A stretch of 6,638 bases of DNA from an uncultured Eubacteriales bacterium (GCA_902496345.1 CABVAP010000126.1:1-6638); one strand, 5' to 3'. Counted from the stretch's first letter, positions 1-6,400 are shown. Translations and numbers: made by a program. The notes: generated by a model not told the origin, from the letters alone.

Positions 1-90
1 TTTCCGGCAAAAGTTTTCGTCCACCTTTTTCAAAAGGTGGCCAGAGTTTGAGACGGAGTCTCAAGGTTTTAAAAGATTTTGACAAACTCC
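1..90 (-). repeat. Hairpin-rich intergenic element, left copy
   Basis: This is non-coding sequence with two perfect stem-loops: 21-29 with 32-40 (9 bp, CCACCTTTT/AAAAGGTGG) and 48-54 with 58-64 (7 bp, TTGAGAC/GTCTCAA, 3-nt loop). A third, competing pairing is possible between 44-50 (GAGTTTG) and 83-89 (CAAACTC). Read on the minus strand it runs: TTTTAAAACC (74-65), palindrome, CCACCTT (40-34), ACTTTTGC (14-7). The same blocks occur in the same order on the plus strand at 6550-6609. It lies beyond the receptor gene's terminator, so it is probably not part of that gene's mRNA. I take it to be a dispersed extragenic repeat; its copy number cannot be judged from this window, and its left end may be cut off. 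Confidence 0.55.
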
Positions 91-98
91 AATTTACA

Positions 99-128
99 CA
101 AAAAAGCCTGTCGCAAGCGACAGGCTTT
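99..128 (-). terminator. Rho-independent terminator of the chemoreceptor gene
   Basis: A perfect 12-bp stem is formed by 103-114 and 117-128. With the last pair open it is an 11-bp stem closed by a CTTG tetraloop on the minus strand. On the minus strand the stem runs directly into six T residues (complement of 100-105). It starts 26 bp past the receptor stop codon, the expected place for a monocistronic terminator. On the plus strand only a three-T run follows, so the direction is minus. Confidence 0.93.
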
Positions 129-153
129 CCCGATAACAACATTAACAATTATT

Positions 154-2505
154 CTAGTACTTTCCAAAATCTGTAGTTTTGTCAAAATCAATAACAGGAA
201 TATCGTCTGTATTCACCGGTGAACTACCAGAAATAGCAGAAGTTATTGCATTAACAGTTTTTCTAAATTCGTTGTCAGACATTTCTTCTTTTTTGTTGTT
301 TTTTGCACCACTTTGAATCCTACTTTGAACATTTCTCTGAATTGTAGAACCAGTTTGAGCTGTAGCTTTTTTGCTGTCTTCAGCTTTAGCAATATTTTCC
401 CCATTTGCCTCTTTAGCCATATTTTCGCTCATAACTTTGTCAAGTTCAGCCTCTATTTCAGCACTTAATTCTTTTATAGATTTATTTTTCTTAACACCTT
501 CGTTTACAATTTTCATATCGTTTTTAGGTGCTTGTTTTGCGTCATTATGTACAGACTGTACAGCAACCTTTTGAGAATTAGTAGGTTGAGGTTTTGTAGA
601 TGTAGGGGCAACAGTTTTAGACTGTACGCCAGTTTTGCCAGATACGCTAGCTGTATTAACTGTGCTAGATTTAGACTTACTACTAGATACACTAGTTTTA
701 ACAGGCTTAGCTGTTTGCACAGAAGTAGCCTTTATTTCTTTAGGTACGTCAACCTCTTCTTTTTTAACTTTTCCTTGTGCAATATCATTTTCTGATTTTA
801 AGTTAAAGCTAGATATTTGTGACATAAGCTCTTTAGCATTAAAGTCAAGAGTGTTTGTAGCCAAGCTAGTAGAAACTGTGTTGTAAAGGGCTTTAGCAGC
901 AGATGCTATATCAGAAATACCTTTTTCAACATTTTTAATTTCCACACCTTGCTCTCTTGAAACATTTGCAGTTTTTTCGATAATATCAGAAATACTGTTG
1001 ATTTTTTCAATAATATCAGAAAGTGATTGAGCTGTAGTATGTGCAATTTCTGAACCATCAGATATTTTTTCAATAGAAGTCTGAATAAGTTCAGTTGTTT
1101 CACCAGCAGCACGTTGACTTCTTGTTGCAAGAGTTTTTACCTCGTCAGCAACAACAGCAAAGCCTTTACCGTGTTCACCAGCTCTAGCAGCCTCAACTGC
1201 AGCATTAAGTGCAAGGATATTAGTCTGGAAAGCGATTTCATCGATAACTTTGATTATGTTAGAGATACTGTTAGACGCATCGTTTATTTCGCTCATAGCG
1301 TCAAGCATATGGTTCATCTGTTCATTTCCAATAGATGCACTTTCCCTAGCAATTTCAGCAATTTTGTTTGCCTCAAGTGTATCTTTTTCATTTTCAACAG
1401 ATTGCTGAGAAAGTTTAGAGATACTTTGGTTAAGATTAGCGATAGAATAGTTCTGAACAGTAATTTTATCAGAAATATCACCACTTACGTTGCAAATCTG
1501 TCTTGATTCAGTAGAAACTCTTGACGCAGATTTTTCCATATCCTTAACAAATACGTTAAATCCATTAACAGTTGCTTCGATGTCATTTATAAGTGAATCA
1601 AAGTTACTTCCATATTTGTTACTTATTGTAATATCAAAATCACGTTTTGAAATTTTGTTAAATATTTGAGCAATTTCTTCAATTAACTCGCCACTAACTT
1701 TTATAGTGCTGTTAATAGCGTTTTTAAGTTCATCAAAAATACCTCTGTAATCGCCCTGAATATCAGCAATAAATTGATTTTCAGAAACATTTTCAGAAAA
1801 AGCACTAAGCATTTCAACTGTAGGCTTATTAACAGAATCGATAATTTCATTTATTTTTGCAGCAATTTCTCTGTACTGACCAGAATATTTTGATTCGTCG
1901 ATAAATTCAGAGAACACGCCTTCTTTTGCTAAATCAGAAACCTTAACAATATCAGAAAACATTTCGTCATTATGGTTTATAGCGTTCTGAACAGCGTCTT
2001 GAACTTCTTTATATGTTCCGTTTAAATTTTTAGAAACAATAAGGTTAAAATCAGCCACGATATTTCTAAAGTTTTTAGGATATAACTGTTCGTTTAAAGC
2101 CAAATCAGCCTCACCGTTTTCAATTTTTTTAGAAACTTCTTTAAAGTCATAAGCAAGGGCAGCTAAAGTTTCAGAAACATCAGAGAATTTATTGGCGATA
2201 AAATCAATATCTGAGTTATCGTTAGTCCTAAAAGAAATGCTAAGGTCGCCATCTGAAAATTTAGAAACTTTTTGAGAAAGTTCGTTAATTTTTCCAGATA
2301 TACTCTTAGGTATAACAATCGCACAAACAATAGAAACGACAACCATTACAAGTGTAAGTAAACAAACAAGCACAACAGAAAAAGTACTCCCTGACGAACC
2401 CAAACCAATAGCTGAAACAATACCTAAAACAGCAGAAAGAACAGCCATTATAACAAATGAAACCACAATTTTTGTACTAGAAGATTTACCATTTTGTTCA
2501 AACAC
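154..2505 (-). CDS. Methyl-accepting chemotaxis protein with poly-HAMP region and long C-terminal tail
   Basis: A membrane chemoreceptor that would control the CheA kinase through CheW at the flagellar array. Two transmembrane helices (about residues 13-36 and 43-66) are separated by only about six residues, so there is no extracellular sensor domain. A HAMP domain follows (about 66-120, with Pro66 and Gly86-Asp87-Leu88). Residues 121-320 hold further HAMP-like segments around 126-163, 191-226, 235-270 and 280-318. The signalling hairpin (about 330-570) has a fully conserved tip at 421-463, including QTNILALNAAVEAARAGE and GKGFAVVADEV. Residues 571-783 are a Lys/Ser/Thr/Gln-rich tail with no NWETF-type CheR pentapeptide at its end. 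The positions aligned with Tsr methylation sites carry Val350, Asn357, Lys364 and Ser545/Thr546. The start is GTG at 2505, supported by an AGGGGG ribosome site 10 nt upstream; the first in-frame ATG would cut into TM1. Family assignment is certain; the ligand is unknown. Confidence 0.96.
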   Translation of the reverse strand: MFEQNGKSSSTKIVVSFVIMAVLSAVLGIVSAIGLGSSGSTFSVVLVCLLTLVMVVVSIVCAIVIPKSISGKINELSQKVSKFSDGDLSISFRTNDNSDIDFIANKFSDVSETLAALAYDFKEVSKKIENGEADLALNEQLYPKNFRNIVADFNLIVSKNLNGTYKEVQDAVQNAINHNDEMFSDIVKVSDLAKEGVFSEFIDESKYSGQYREIAAKINEIIDSVNKPTVEMLSAFSENVSENQFIADIQGDYRGIFDELKNAINSTIKVSGELIEEIAQIFNKISKRDFDITISNKYGSNFDSLINDIEATVNGFNVFVKDMEKSASRVSTESRQICNVSGDISDKITVQNYSIANLNQSISKLSQQSVENEKDTLEANKIAEIARESASIGNEQMNHMLDAMSEINDASNSISNIIKVIDEIAFQTNILALNAAVEAARAGEHGKGFAVVADEVKTLATRSQRAAGETTELIQTSIEKISDGSEIAHTTAQSLSDIIEKINSISDIIEKTANVSREQGVEIKNVEKGISDIASAAKALYNTVSTSLATNTLDFNAKELMSQISSFNLKSENDIAQGKVKKEEVDVPKEIKATSVQTAKPVKTSVSSSKSKSSTVNTASVSGKTGVQSKTVAPTSTKPQPTNSQKVAVQSVHNDAKQAPKNDMKIVNEGVKKNKSIKELSAEIEAELDKVMSENMAKEANGENIAKAEDSKKATAQTGSTIQRNVQSRIQSGAKNNKKEEMSDNEFRKTVNAITSAISGSSPVNTDDIPVIDFDKTTDFGKY
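972..1022 (-). repeat. Near-identical 21-bp direct repeat inside the receptor gene
   Basis: Positions 972-992 and 1002-1022 are the same 21-mer with one mismatch (TTTTTTCGATAATATCAGAAA versus TTTTTTCAATAATATCAGAAA), with a 30-bp period. They encode the two SDIIEK motifs at residues 496-501 and 506-511 in the C-terminal helix of the signalling hairpin. The ungapped alignment to enterobacterial Tsr continues through this segment, so it does not look like an insertion. It is more likely sequence convergence or gene conversion within a coiled coil. Confidence 0.6.
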
Positions 2506-2515
2506 GAAAAATTAT

Positions 2516-2521
2516 CCCCCT
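2516..2521 (-). promoter_or_regulatory. Ribosome binding site of the chemoreceptor gene
   Basis: The minus strand reads AAAAGGGGGATAATTTTTC followed by GTG. The G-rich core at 2520-2516 lies 10 nt before the GTG codon at 2505-2503. It is the only Shine-Dalgarno-like site near the 5' end of the frame and is what selects the GTG start. It is a non-canonical run of G rather than AGGAGG, so initiation may be only moderate. Confidence 0.7.
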
Positions 2522-2551
2522 TTTAAAAATAAATTTATTTTCGATTATGAA

Positions 2552-2569
2552 ATAAACCGTTAGGTTTAT
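2552..2569. promoter_or_regulatory. Inverted repeat in the receptor 5' untranslated region
   Basis: A perfect 7-bp inverted repeat, ATAAACC (2552-2558) and GGTTTAT (2563-2569), surrounds a 4-nt centre. It lies just downstream of the predicted receptor promoter (-10 at 2584-2589), so it would fold near the 5' end of a leader of about 70 nt. It could be a protein-binding operator or an mRNA-stabilising hairpin. The sequence does not say which. Confidence 0.4.
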
Positions 2570-2583
2570 CAATCTATAATTTT

Positions 2584-2612
2584 ATTATAAAATAAAAACG
2601 CATAATTTGCAA
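2584..2612 (-). promoter_or_regulatory. Sigma-A-type promoter of the chemoreceptor gene
   Basis: On the minus strand TTGCAA (2612-2607) is followed after exactly 17 nt by a perfect TATAAT (2589-2584). Transcription would start near 2577, giving a leader of about 70 nt before the GTG. The -35 matches TTGACA at four of six positions. A flagellar sigma-factor motif was looked for on this strand and no good match was seen, so the receptor appears to use the housekeeping sigma factor. Confidence 0.75.
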
Positions 2613-2657
2613 TAAATAATTGATATTTGTATATATAAATTTTTTTCAGAAATTTGT

Positions 2658-2683
2658 TAATTATTTATAAAAAAGACCGATAT
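2658..2683 (+). promoter_or_regulatory. Sigma-D (flagellar) type promoter of the 202-residue protein gene
   Basis: CCGATAT at 2677-2683 is an exact match to the -10 element used by Bacillus subtilis sigma-D, the flagellar and chemotaxis sigma factor (TAAA, 14-16 nt, GCCGATAT). TAAT at 2658-2661 sits 15 nt upstream as a three-of-four match to the TAAA -35. Transcription would start near 2690, next to a 10-bp palindrome, CTTATATAAG (2686-2695), leaving a leader of about 60 nt. No convincing sigma-A pair was found for this gene. Confidence 0.7.
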
Positions 2684-2739
2684 AACTTATATAAGGATAA
2701 ATGACATTAGGCTAAGGAAAGCTAGTTTAATTTATAAAA

Positions 2740-2744
2740 GGAGG
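2740..2744 (+). promoter_or_regulatory. Ribosome binding site of the 202-residue protein gene
   Basis: AAAGGAGG ends at 2744, 7 nt before the ATG at 2752. This is a near-perfect Shine-Dalgarno sequence at ideal spacing, which fixes the start and predicts strong translation. Confidence 0.93.
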
Positions 2745-2751
2745 AATAATT

Positions 2752-3360
2752 ATGTCAGTAAATTCAATCAATGCGACAAATGTTGTAAACACCTATGATA
2801 CAACAAAAGCTACTGCTCAAAATACAACTACTGATACAACAAAAGCTACAGAAAAACAAGATACTTACGAAACAGGAAAATCAACAGCTTTCAACCGTAC
2901 AGAAGCGAAAAAAGCGATAGAAGCATCTGAACAGGCAAAAGCTGAAAGTATGCAAACACTTTTAAGAAGTATGCTTCAGACTCAGTATGGAAAATATGTA
3001 CAAGCTATGCCAAACTCAAACCTTAAAGATTATTTTTCAAATCTTCAAGTTGATGAGGCAACAAGACTTCAGGCACAGCAGGACATTTCAGAAGACGGTT
3101 ATTGGGGTGTAAAACAGACATCTGGAAGAATACTTGACTTTGCAAAAGCTTTAGCAGGTGACGACCCAGATAAATTACAAAAAATGAAAGACGCTGTTGA
3201 AAAAGGCTTTAAACTTGCCGAAGATATGTGGGGTGGAGAGCTTCCATCAATTTCACAGAATACTTATGACGCAGTAATGAAAGGCTTTGACGAATGGGAA
3301 AAAGAAATTTCCAAGAAAACAGCAGGCGTTACTGAAACAGTTGCTAGCGACCAAATTTAA
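2752..3360 (+). CDS. Conserved protein of unassigned function, probably motility-associated
   Basis: A 202-residue protein with no signal peptide, transmembrane helix or recognisable catalytic motif. Residues 1-50 are Thr/Asn/Ala-rich, probably disordered, and contain the motif DTTKAT twice (16-21 and 28-33). Residues 50-83 look helical. The compact part, about 93-186, has a family-like look: DYFSNLQ, GYWGVKQTSGRILDFAKAL, LAGDDPDKLQKM, then AEDMWGGELPSISQNTYDAVM. The start is set by a strong ribosome site. A sigma-D-type promoter and the divergent chemoreceptor gene suggest a flagellar or chemotaxis role. A disordered N terminus without a Sec signal is also typical of flagellar export substrates, but this is inference. 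I have a vague memory that similar proteins elsewhere are labelled 'hydrogenase-4 component G'; nothing here supports a hydrogenase role. Coding status is secure, function unknown. Confidence 0.9.
   Translation: MSVNSINATNVVNTYDTTKATAQNTTTDTTKATEKQDTYETGKSTAFNRTEAKKAIEASEQAKAESMQTLLRSMLQTQYGKYVQAMPNSNLKDYFSNLQVDEATRLQAQQDISEDGYWGVKQTSGRILDFAKALAGDDPDKLQKMKDAVEKGFKLAEDMWGGELPSISQNTYDAVMKGFDEWEKEISKKTAGVTETVASDQI
2796..2849 (+). repeat. Exact 18-bp direct repeat in the N-terminal coding region
   Basis: TGATACAACAAAAGCTAC occurs identically at 2796-2813 and 2832-2849, in frame, with a 36-bp (12-codon) period. It encodes the two DTTKAT motifs. Identity at the nucleotide level suggests a recent in-frame duplication in a length-tolerant, disordered N terminus. 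Confidence 0.85.
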
Positions 3361-3387
3361 AATCTTTTCAAATAAATATAAAATAGC

Positions 3388-3424
3388 AAAAAAGTCCTTG
3401 AAACTTTGTTTCTGGGACTTTTTT
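3388..3424. terminator. Bidirectional terminator, proximal to the 202-residue protein gene
   Basis: The outer stem pairs AAAAAAGTCC (3388-3397) with GGACTTTTTT (3415-3424). The inner stem pairs GAAAC (3400-3404) with GTTTC (3408-3412), separated from the outer stem by a T-T mismatch and a T-G wobble. Six T residues end the plus-strand copy, 27 bp past the stop codon. The mirrored A tract gives six T residues on the minus strand too, so it can also stop read-through from the glycosidase gene. Confidence 0.88.
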
Positions 3425-3449
3425 GTGATTATAAAGTTTATTAAATTAC

Positions 3450-3493
3450 AAAAGTTGGACATTGCCAAAATTTCAGACAACGTCCAACTTTTT
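3450..3493. terminator. Second convergent terminator hairpin
   Basis: An 11-bp stem pairs AAAAGTTGGAC (3450-3460) with GTCCAACTTTT (3482-3492). It can extend by three pairs (3462-3464 with 3478-3480) after an A-C mismatch, leaving a 13-nt loop. On the plus strand it ends in TTTTTATTTTT. On the minus strand it lies 37 bp past the glycosidase stop and is followed by only four T residues. It is the first hairpin met by minus-strand transcription, with 3388-3424 as backup. Confidence 0.78.
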
Positions 3494-3529
3494 ATTTTTC
3501 AACTTTAACTAATCAGCTTAATAAATCTA

Positions 3530-6400
3530 TTAATTAAAAACTTTTTCAATACTGTAAATAAGACTGTCAGCATCTGCCCTAACCCTTAAATATTTAAAGT
3601 TAGAAACATCGTTGCTATTTACGGCAGAAAGTCCATTAAGATTAATATATCTTACACCATCGTGAACCTCAACAGTTGTGTTATAACCGGTAGCAGAAAC
3701 GACAATAACATTTTTGCCTGTTTCCTTAACAAAATCTTTAAGTATCTTATGGAAAATAGTTCTTTCCCTTGAGTCAGTAAGGTTTACAGAGTTGTTTCCC
3801 CAAATATTTTTATCCATACCAATTATAATGTTGTTTTTGCTAAAGTCTTTAAGGTAGCTTTGGAACCATCTCCATTGGTCATAGTTTGCTTTTCTGATGT
3901 TTCCACTTCCTGTTGCAAGACTTACCAAAGATACATTTGTTGTGTTTGTGGTATGGTAAGCGTTTTGCCATTGAACACAAGCGACAGAAGACGTTGGCTT
4001 AACATAGGAATCACCAACAAAGTACATAGCCCTTGCATTTCGTTGCATTTCCTCAAGAACTCTTGATTGAACATAGTTTATGTTGTCACCATATTTTTTA
4101 GCAGTTTGACCAAATACAGTAATATCTTCAAAACCACTTTGAGGAGCACCGTCAATTGACTGACGTAGAATATCTTCAAAAGATGAATTACTTTCTTCAT
4201 TTCCACCTTTGTAAACATACATAGTTATGTTGTCAATGTACACTGTACCAGAAACAGCAACAGTAGTGCCGAGAGATGCAACATAGAATTTAGATATAGA
4301 AACAGGTTTAACTGCCTCATCAGGTATAGAAACAGTAAAGTTTCTCCAATCAGTAAATTTAAGATTTTCTGTAACCTCAACACCAAAGGTATTACCAGTT
4401 GAATCTGTTAAATACAATTTAAGAAGATTGTCAGTTCCGTCACCTTTAACCCAAAGATTAATAGCTGAGGCATCTTTGATATTGTAAGGTGAACCAAAAC
4501 TAGCATAAGCAGCTTGTGTAACAGTAGAGTTAGGAATAAAGCTATAGCTCAACATAGCAGAGTTATTGCCAGCATTTGCATAAGCATTTGTTATACCAGC
4601 ACCACCGGAAATACCTGTGTTTTCTGGATAAACAGAGAAAGTAACGTTGTTGCCCTCTTCGAAAGAAGTAACAGTTTCGATAACTTTACCAACGTTTATA
4701 GTAAACTGAGATGTATAGTCTTTATATTTAGCTGTAATAGTAGCAGAGCCTCCACCTGTTGCAGTAAATTTTCCATTTTCAATATAACCAACAGCCGAAT
4801 TATCGATAGACCAATCGACATTTTGATAACTAATTTCAGATGAAAAACCATTTTTGCTATAAGCTGTAGCAACGAGGTAAGAGCTGTCACCGATGTCAAG
4901 TTTTGTAGTAAGTGCACTTGCCTTAATTGCAGCGATACCAGAGGTTACTTTTCCGTTTAAAGCACCAACCCATTCACCGTTTAAATAAGCGTCAAGTGTA
5001 TAATCACCCTCTGCCAAAGGTGTAACTTCATTACCGTTTATATTTCCGTCAACACCAGATAACTTAAATTCAAGTGTAGAGGTGTCAAAGTCAACTTTGT
5101 TGTGATATTCGTCATATCCAACAGCATTTATTTGAGCAGGTGAGTCAAGGAACATATATGCGTCATCGCTACCTTGAATAGATAATTTAACTTCAGAAAC
5201 AACACCGGTTGCAACATTAACAGCTTTGATAGCAAGTGCATTGGCTACGCTTCTCTGGGCACCGTCAGAAGGTACATTTTGAACATTTGTTGTAGACTGA
5301 CCTTCTCTTTTAACAACCATAGTTGTTGAGCCACCACCGTCAAGGTGCATAGCGTCATAAACACCATATTCAAGGAGAAGAACACCTGTTTCATCGTGAG
5401 TCATACCAATACTTTTGTTTCTACCGTCAATGCACATTATGTAAACTTTTGTTTTTTCTTTATTAACACCAACAACCGTACGAGGGTTTCTACCGGCGAA
5501 AATAAGGCCATTAGAAACGAGAGAACCGTTTCGTAAAATTTCGCCACCACCAGAGATACCGAAGTCTATTTCAGATAATTTTTTGTTAGGCCTAAAAACG
5601 AAAGTACCATTTTCATTAAATCCAACAGCCTGACCTACAGGGTAATATTGAAGTTTTTCAGCAGCAATTTTAGAGTTCATAACAATTATGTATCCATTTT
5701 CAGGAACGTTTACAGTTTCGCCAGCACGAGAAACATAAGTAATTTTATTGTCTTGAACAATAAGTTTATAAAGACCCGAAACTCTTTTATCGATAGACGC
5801 TGTTGAAGTTATAGCATTTCTATCAAAGTAAACTGCTTTAGAAAAATTAGTATATTTATTTTTAGCTTGAATTTCAATACTAGAGTTATTAGTGCCATAG
5901 AAAACAAGATTTGATTTAACATAATCAATAAAAGGCACGTTACCGTCAAGCAGGAAAGAAGCATATCTATTTTCAGAACCGTTATAGTAGTTTTGTGTTT
6001 CTCTAAATTTACCACCAGAATAAACCTGACCCATACTAGACATAGGGTTACCAGAGCCAAAGAAGTCACCGTTTACGGCAGCGATAACGTTATCATTTTC
6101 CTTTGCAAGATTTTGAACAGTTTTTTTAAGGCCAAGTTCGGTAGTTGACTCAATTACATCAAGGGTACCATTAGTATTTTGCATATCCATAGTCAAGAGA
6201 TAAACATCAACCCAACCGTCTTTATAAAGCCTATGGCTTATTTCATAAGTAACACCTTTGGTAAGGGTTTCCTTTTCGCCGTATTTATACAAAAGCGTAG
6301 AAGAGTTAGAAGTAGTAGCATAACAAACAGCCACGGACATAGCGACAGCGAAGAATGTAGCAAAAAATACGACAGCTTTCAAACCTTTCTTAAAAATCAT
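3530..6400 (-). CDS. Secreted phosphodiester glycosidase (NAGPA family) with Ig-like, carbohydrate-binding-like and degenerate phosphoesterase domains
   Basis: A 956-residue exported protein. Residues 1-28 are a Sec signal peptide (KKGLK, hydrophobic core, cut after Cys-Tyr-Ala28). The NAGPA-type domain spans about 45-393, with conserved NGDFF (110-114), the SGGGEILRNG segment ending at 292, GRNPRTVVG (303-311), DGR (325-327) and the hallmark HLDGGGSTTM (352-361). The family includes the human enzyme that removes GlcNAc from GlcNAc-1-phospho-mannose; bacterial members presumably cleave sugar-1-phosphodiesters in surface polymers. A beta-rich linker domain (398-487), a Big_2-like Ig domain (488-571) and a jelly-roll, carbohydrate-binding-like domain (575-730) follow. 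The last domain (about 738-956) resembles a calcineurin-type phosphoesterase lacking its metal-binding His and Asp residues. There is no LPXTG motif and no SLH domain. The start is ATG at 6400: the GTG three codons upstream at 6409 overlaps the ribosome site and cannot be used with it. The gene is monocistronic. Exact substrate unknown. Confidence 0.93.
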   Translation of the reverse strand: MIFKKGLKAVVFFATFFAVAMSVAVCYATTSNSSTLLYKYGEKETLTKGVTYEISHRLYKDGWVDVYLLTMDMQNTNGTLDVIESTTELGLKKTVQNLAKENDNVIAAVNGDFFGSGNPMSSMGQVYSGGKFRETQNYYNGSENRYASFLLDGNVPFIDYVKSNLVFYGTNNSSIEIQAKNKYTNFSKAVYFDRNAITSTASIDKRVSGLYKLIVQDNKITYVSRAGETVNVPENGYIIVMNSKIAAEKLQYYPVGQAVGFNENGTFVFRPNKKLSEIDFGISGGGEILRNGSLVSNGLIFAGRNPRTVVGVNKEKTKVYIMCIDGRNKSIGMTHDETGVLLLEYGVYDAMHLDGGGSTTMVVKREGQSTTNVQNVPSDGAQRSVANALAIKAVNVATGVVSEVKLSIQGSDDAYMFLDSPAQINAVGYDEYHNKVDFDTSTLEFKLSGVDGNINGNEVTPLAEGDYTLDAYLNGEWVGALNGKVTSGIAAIKASALTTKLDIGDSSYLVATAYSKNGFSSEISYQNVDWSIDNSAVGYIENGKFTATGGGSATITAKYKDYTSQFTINVGKVIETVTSFEEGNNVTFSVYPENTGISGGAGITNAYANAGNNSAMLSYSFIPNSTVTQAAYASFGSPYNIKDASAINLWVKGDGTDNLLKLYLTDSTGNTFGVEVTENLKFTDWRNFTVSIPDEAVKPVSISKFYVASLGTTVAVSGTVYIDNITMYVYKGGNEESNSSFEDILRQSIDGAPQSGFEDITVFGQTAKKYGDNINYVQSRVLEEMQRNARAMYFVGDSYVKPTSSVACVQWQNAYHTTNTTNVSLVSLATGSGNIRKANYDQWRWFQSYLKDFSKNNIIIGMDKNIWGNNSVNLTDSRERTIFHKILKDFVKETGKNVIVVSATGYNTTVEVHDGVRYINLNGLSAVNSNDVSNFKYLRVRADADSLIYSIEKVFN

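Noticed and set aside
1..90. A short minus-strand reading frame through the left repeat element.
   Set aside because: No start with a ribosome site was seen, and the sequence is explained by palindromes. It is a translated repeat rather than a gene.
972..1022. The paired 21-bp repeat as the start of a CRISPR-like array or a tandem expansion.
   Set aside because: There are only two units, they are within a conserved coding helix, and the alignment to other receptors shows no added length.
371..1506. Open frames on the plus strand at 371-574, 532-795, 635-886 and 1114-1506 opposite the receptor gene.
   Set aside because: They are antisense shadows with no ribosome sites and biased composition; the minus-strand receptor frame fully explains the region.
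2526..2541. A 16-bp perfect palindrome, AAAATAAATTTATTTT, close to the receptor ribosome site.
   Set aside because: It is made only of A and T in an AT-rich gap, where such palindromes arise by chance, and it would fold weakly. Not called as a separate site.
2538..2563. A possible flagellar-type promoter for the receptor on the minus strand (TCGAAAA with CTAA 15 nt upstream).
   Set aside because: Only five of seven -10 bases match, and a much better sigma-A pair with a perfect TATAAT and 17-nt spacing lies at 2584-2612.
2701..2715. A four-codon frame (Met-Thr-Leu-Gly-stop) preceded by AAGGA in the leader of the 202-residue protein gene.
   Set aside because: It lies about 11 nt from the predicted transcription start, the ribosome-site spacing is only 3 nt, and no attenuator structure follows. 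Probably chance.
3253..3508. Frames on both strands across the end of the 202-residue gene and the convergent terminators.
   Set aside because: They run through two strong hairpin terminators, lack ribosome sites and look like translated A/T-rich intergenic sequence.
6310..6330. A lipoprotein lipobox at Cys26 of the glycosidase signal peptide.
   Set aside because: The residue before Cys is Val, not Gly, Ala or Ser, and a good signal peptidase I site ends at Ala28 two residues later.
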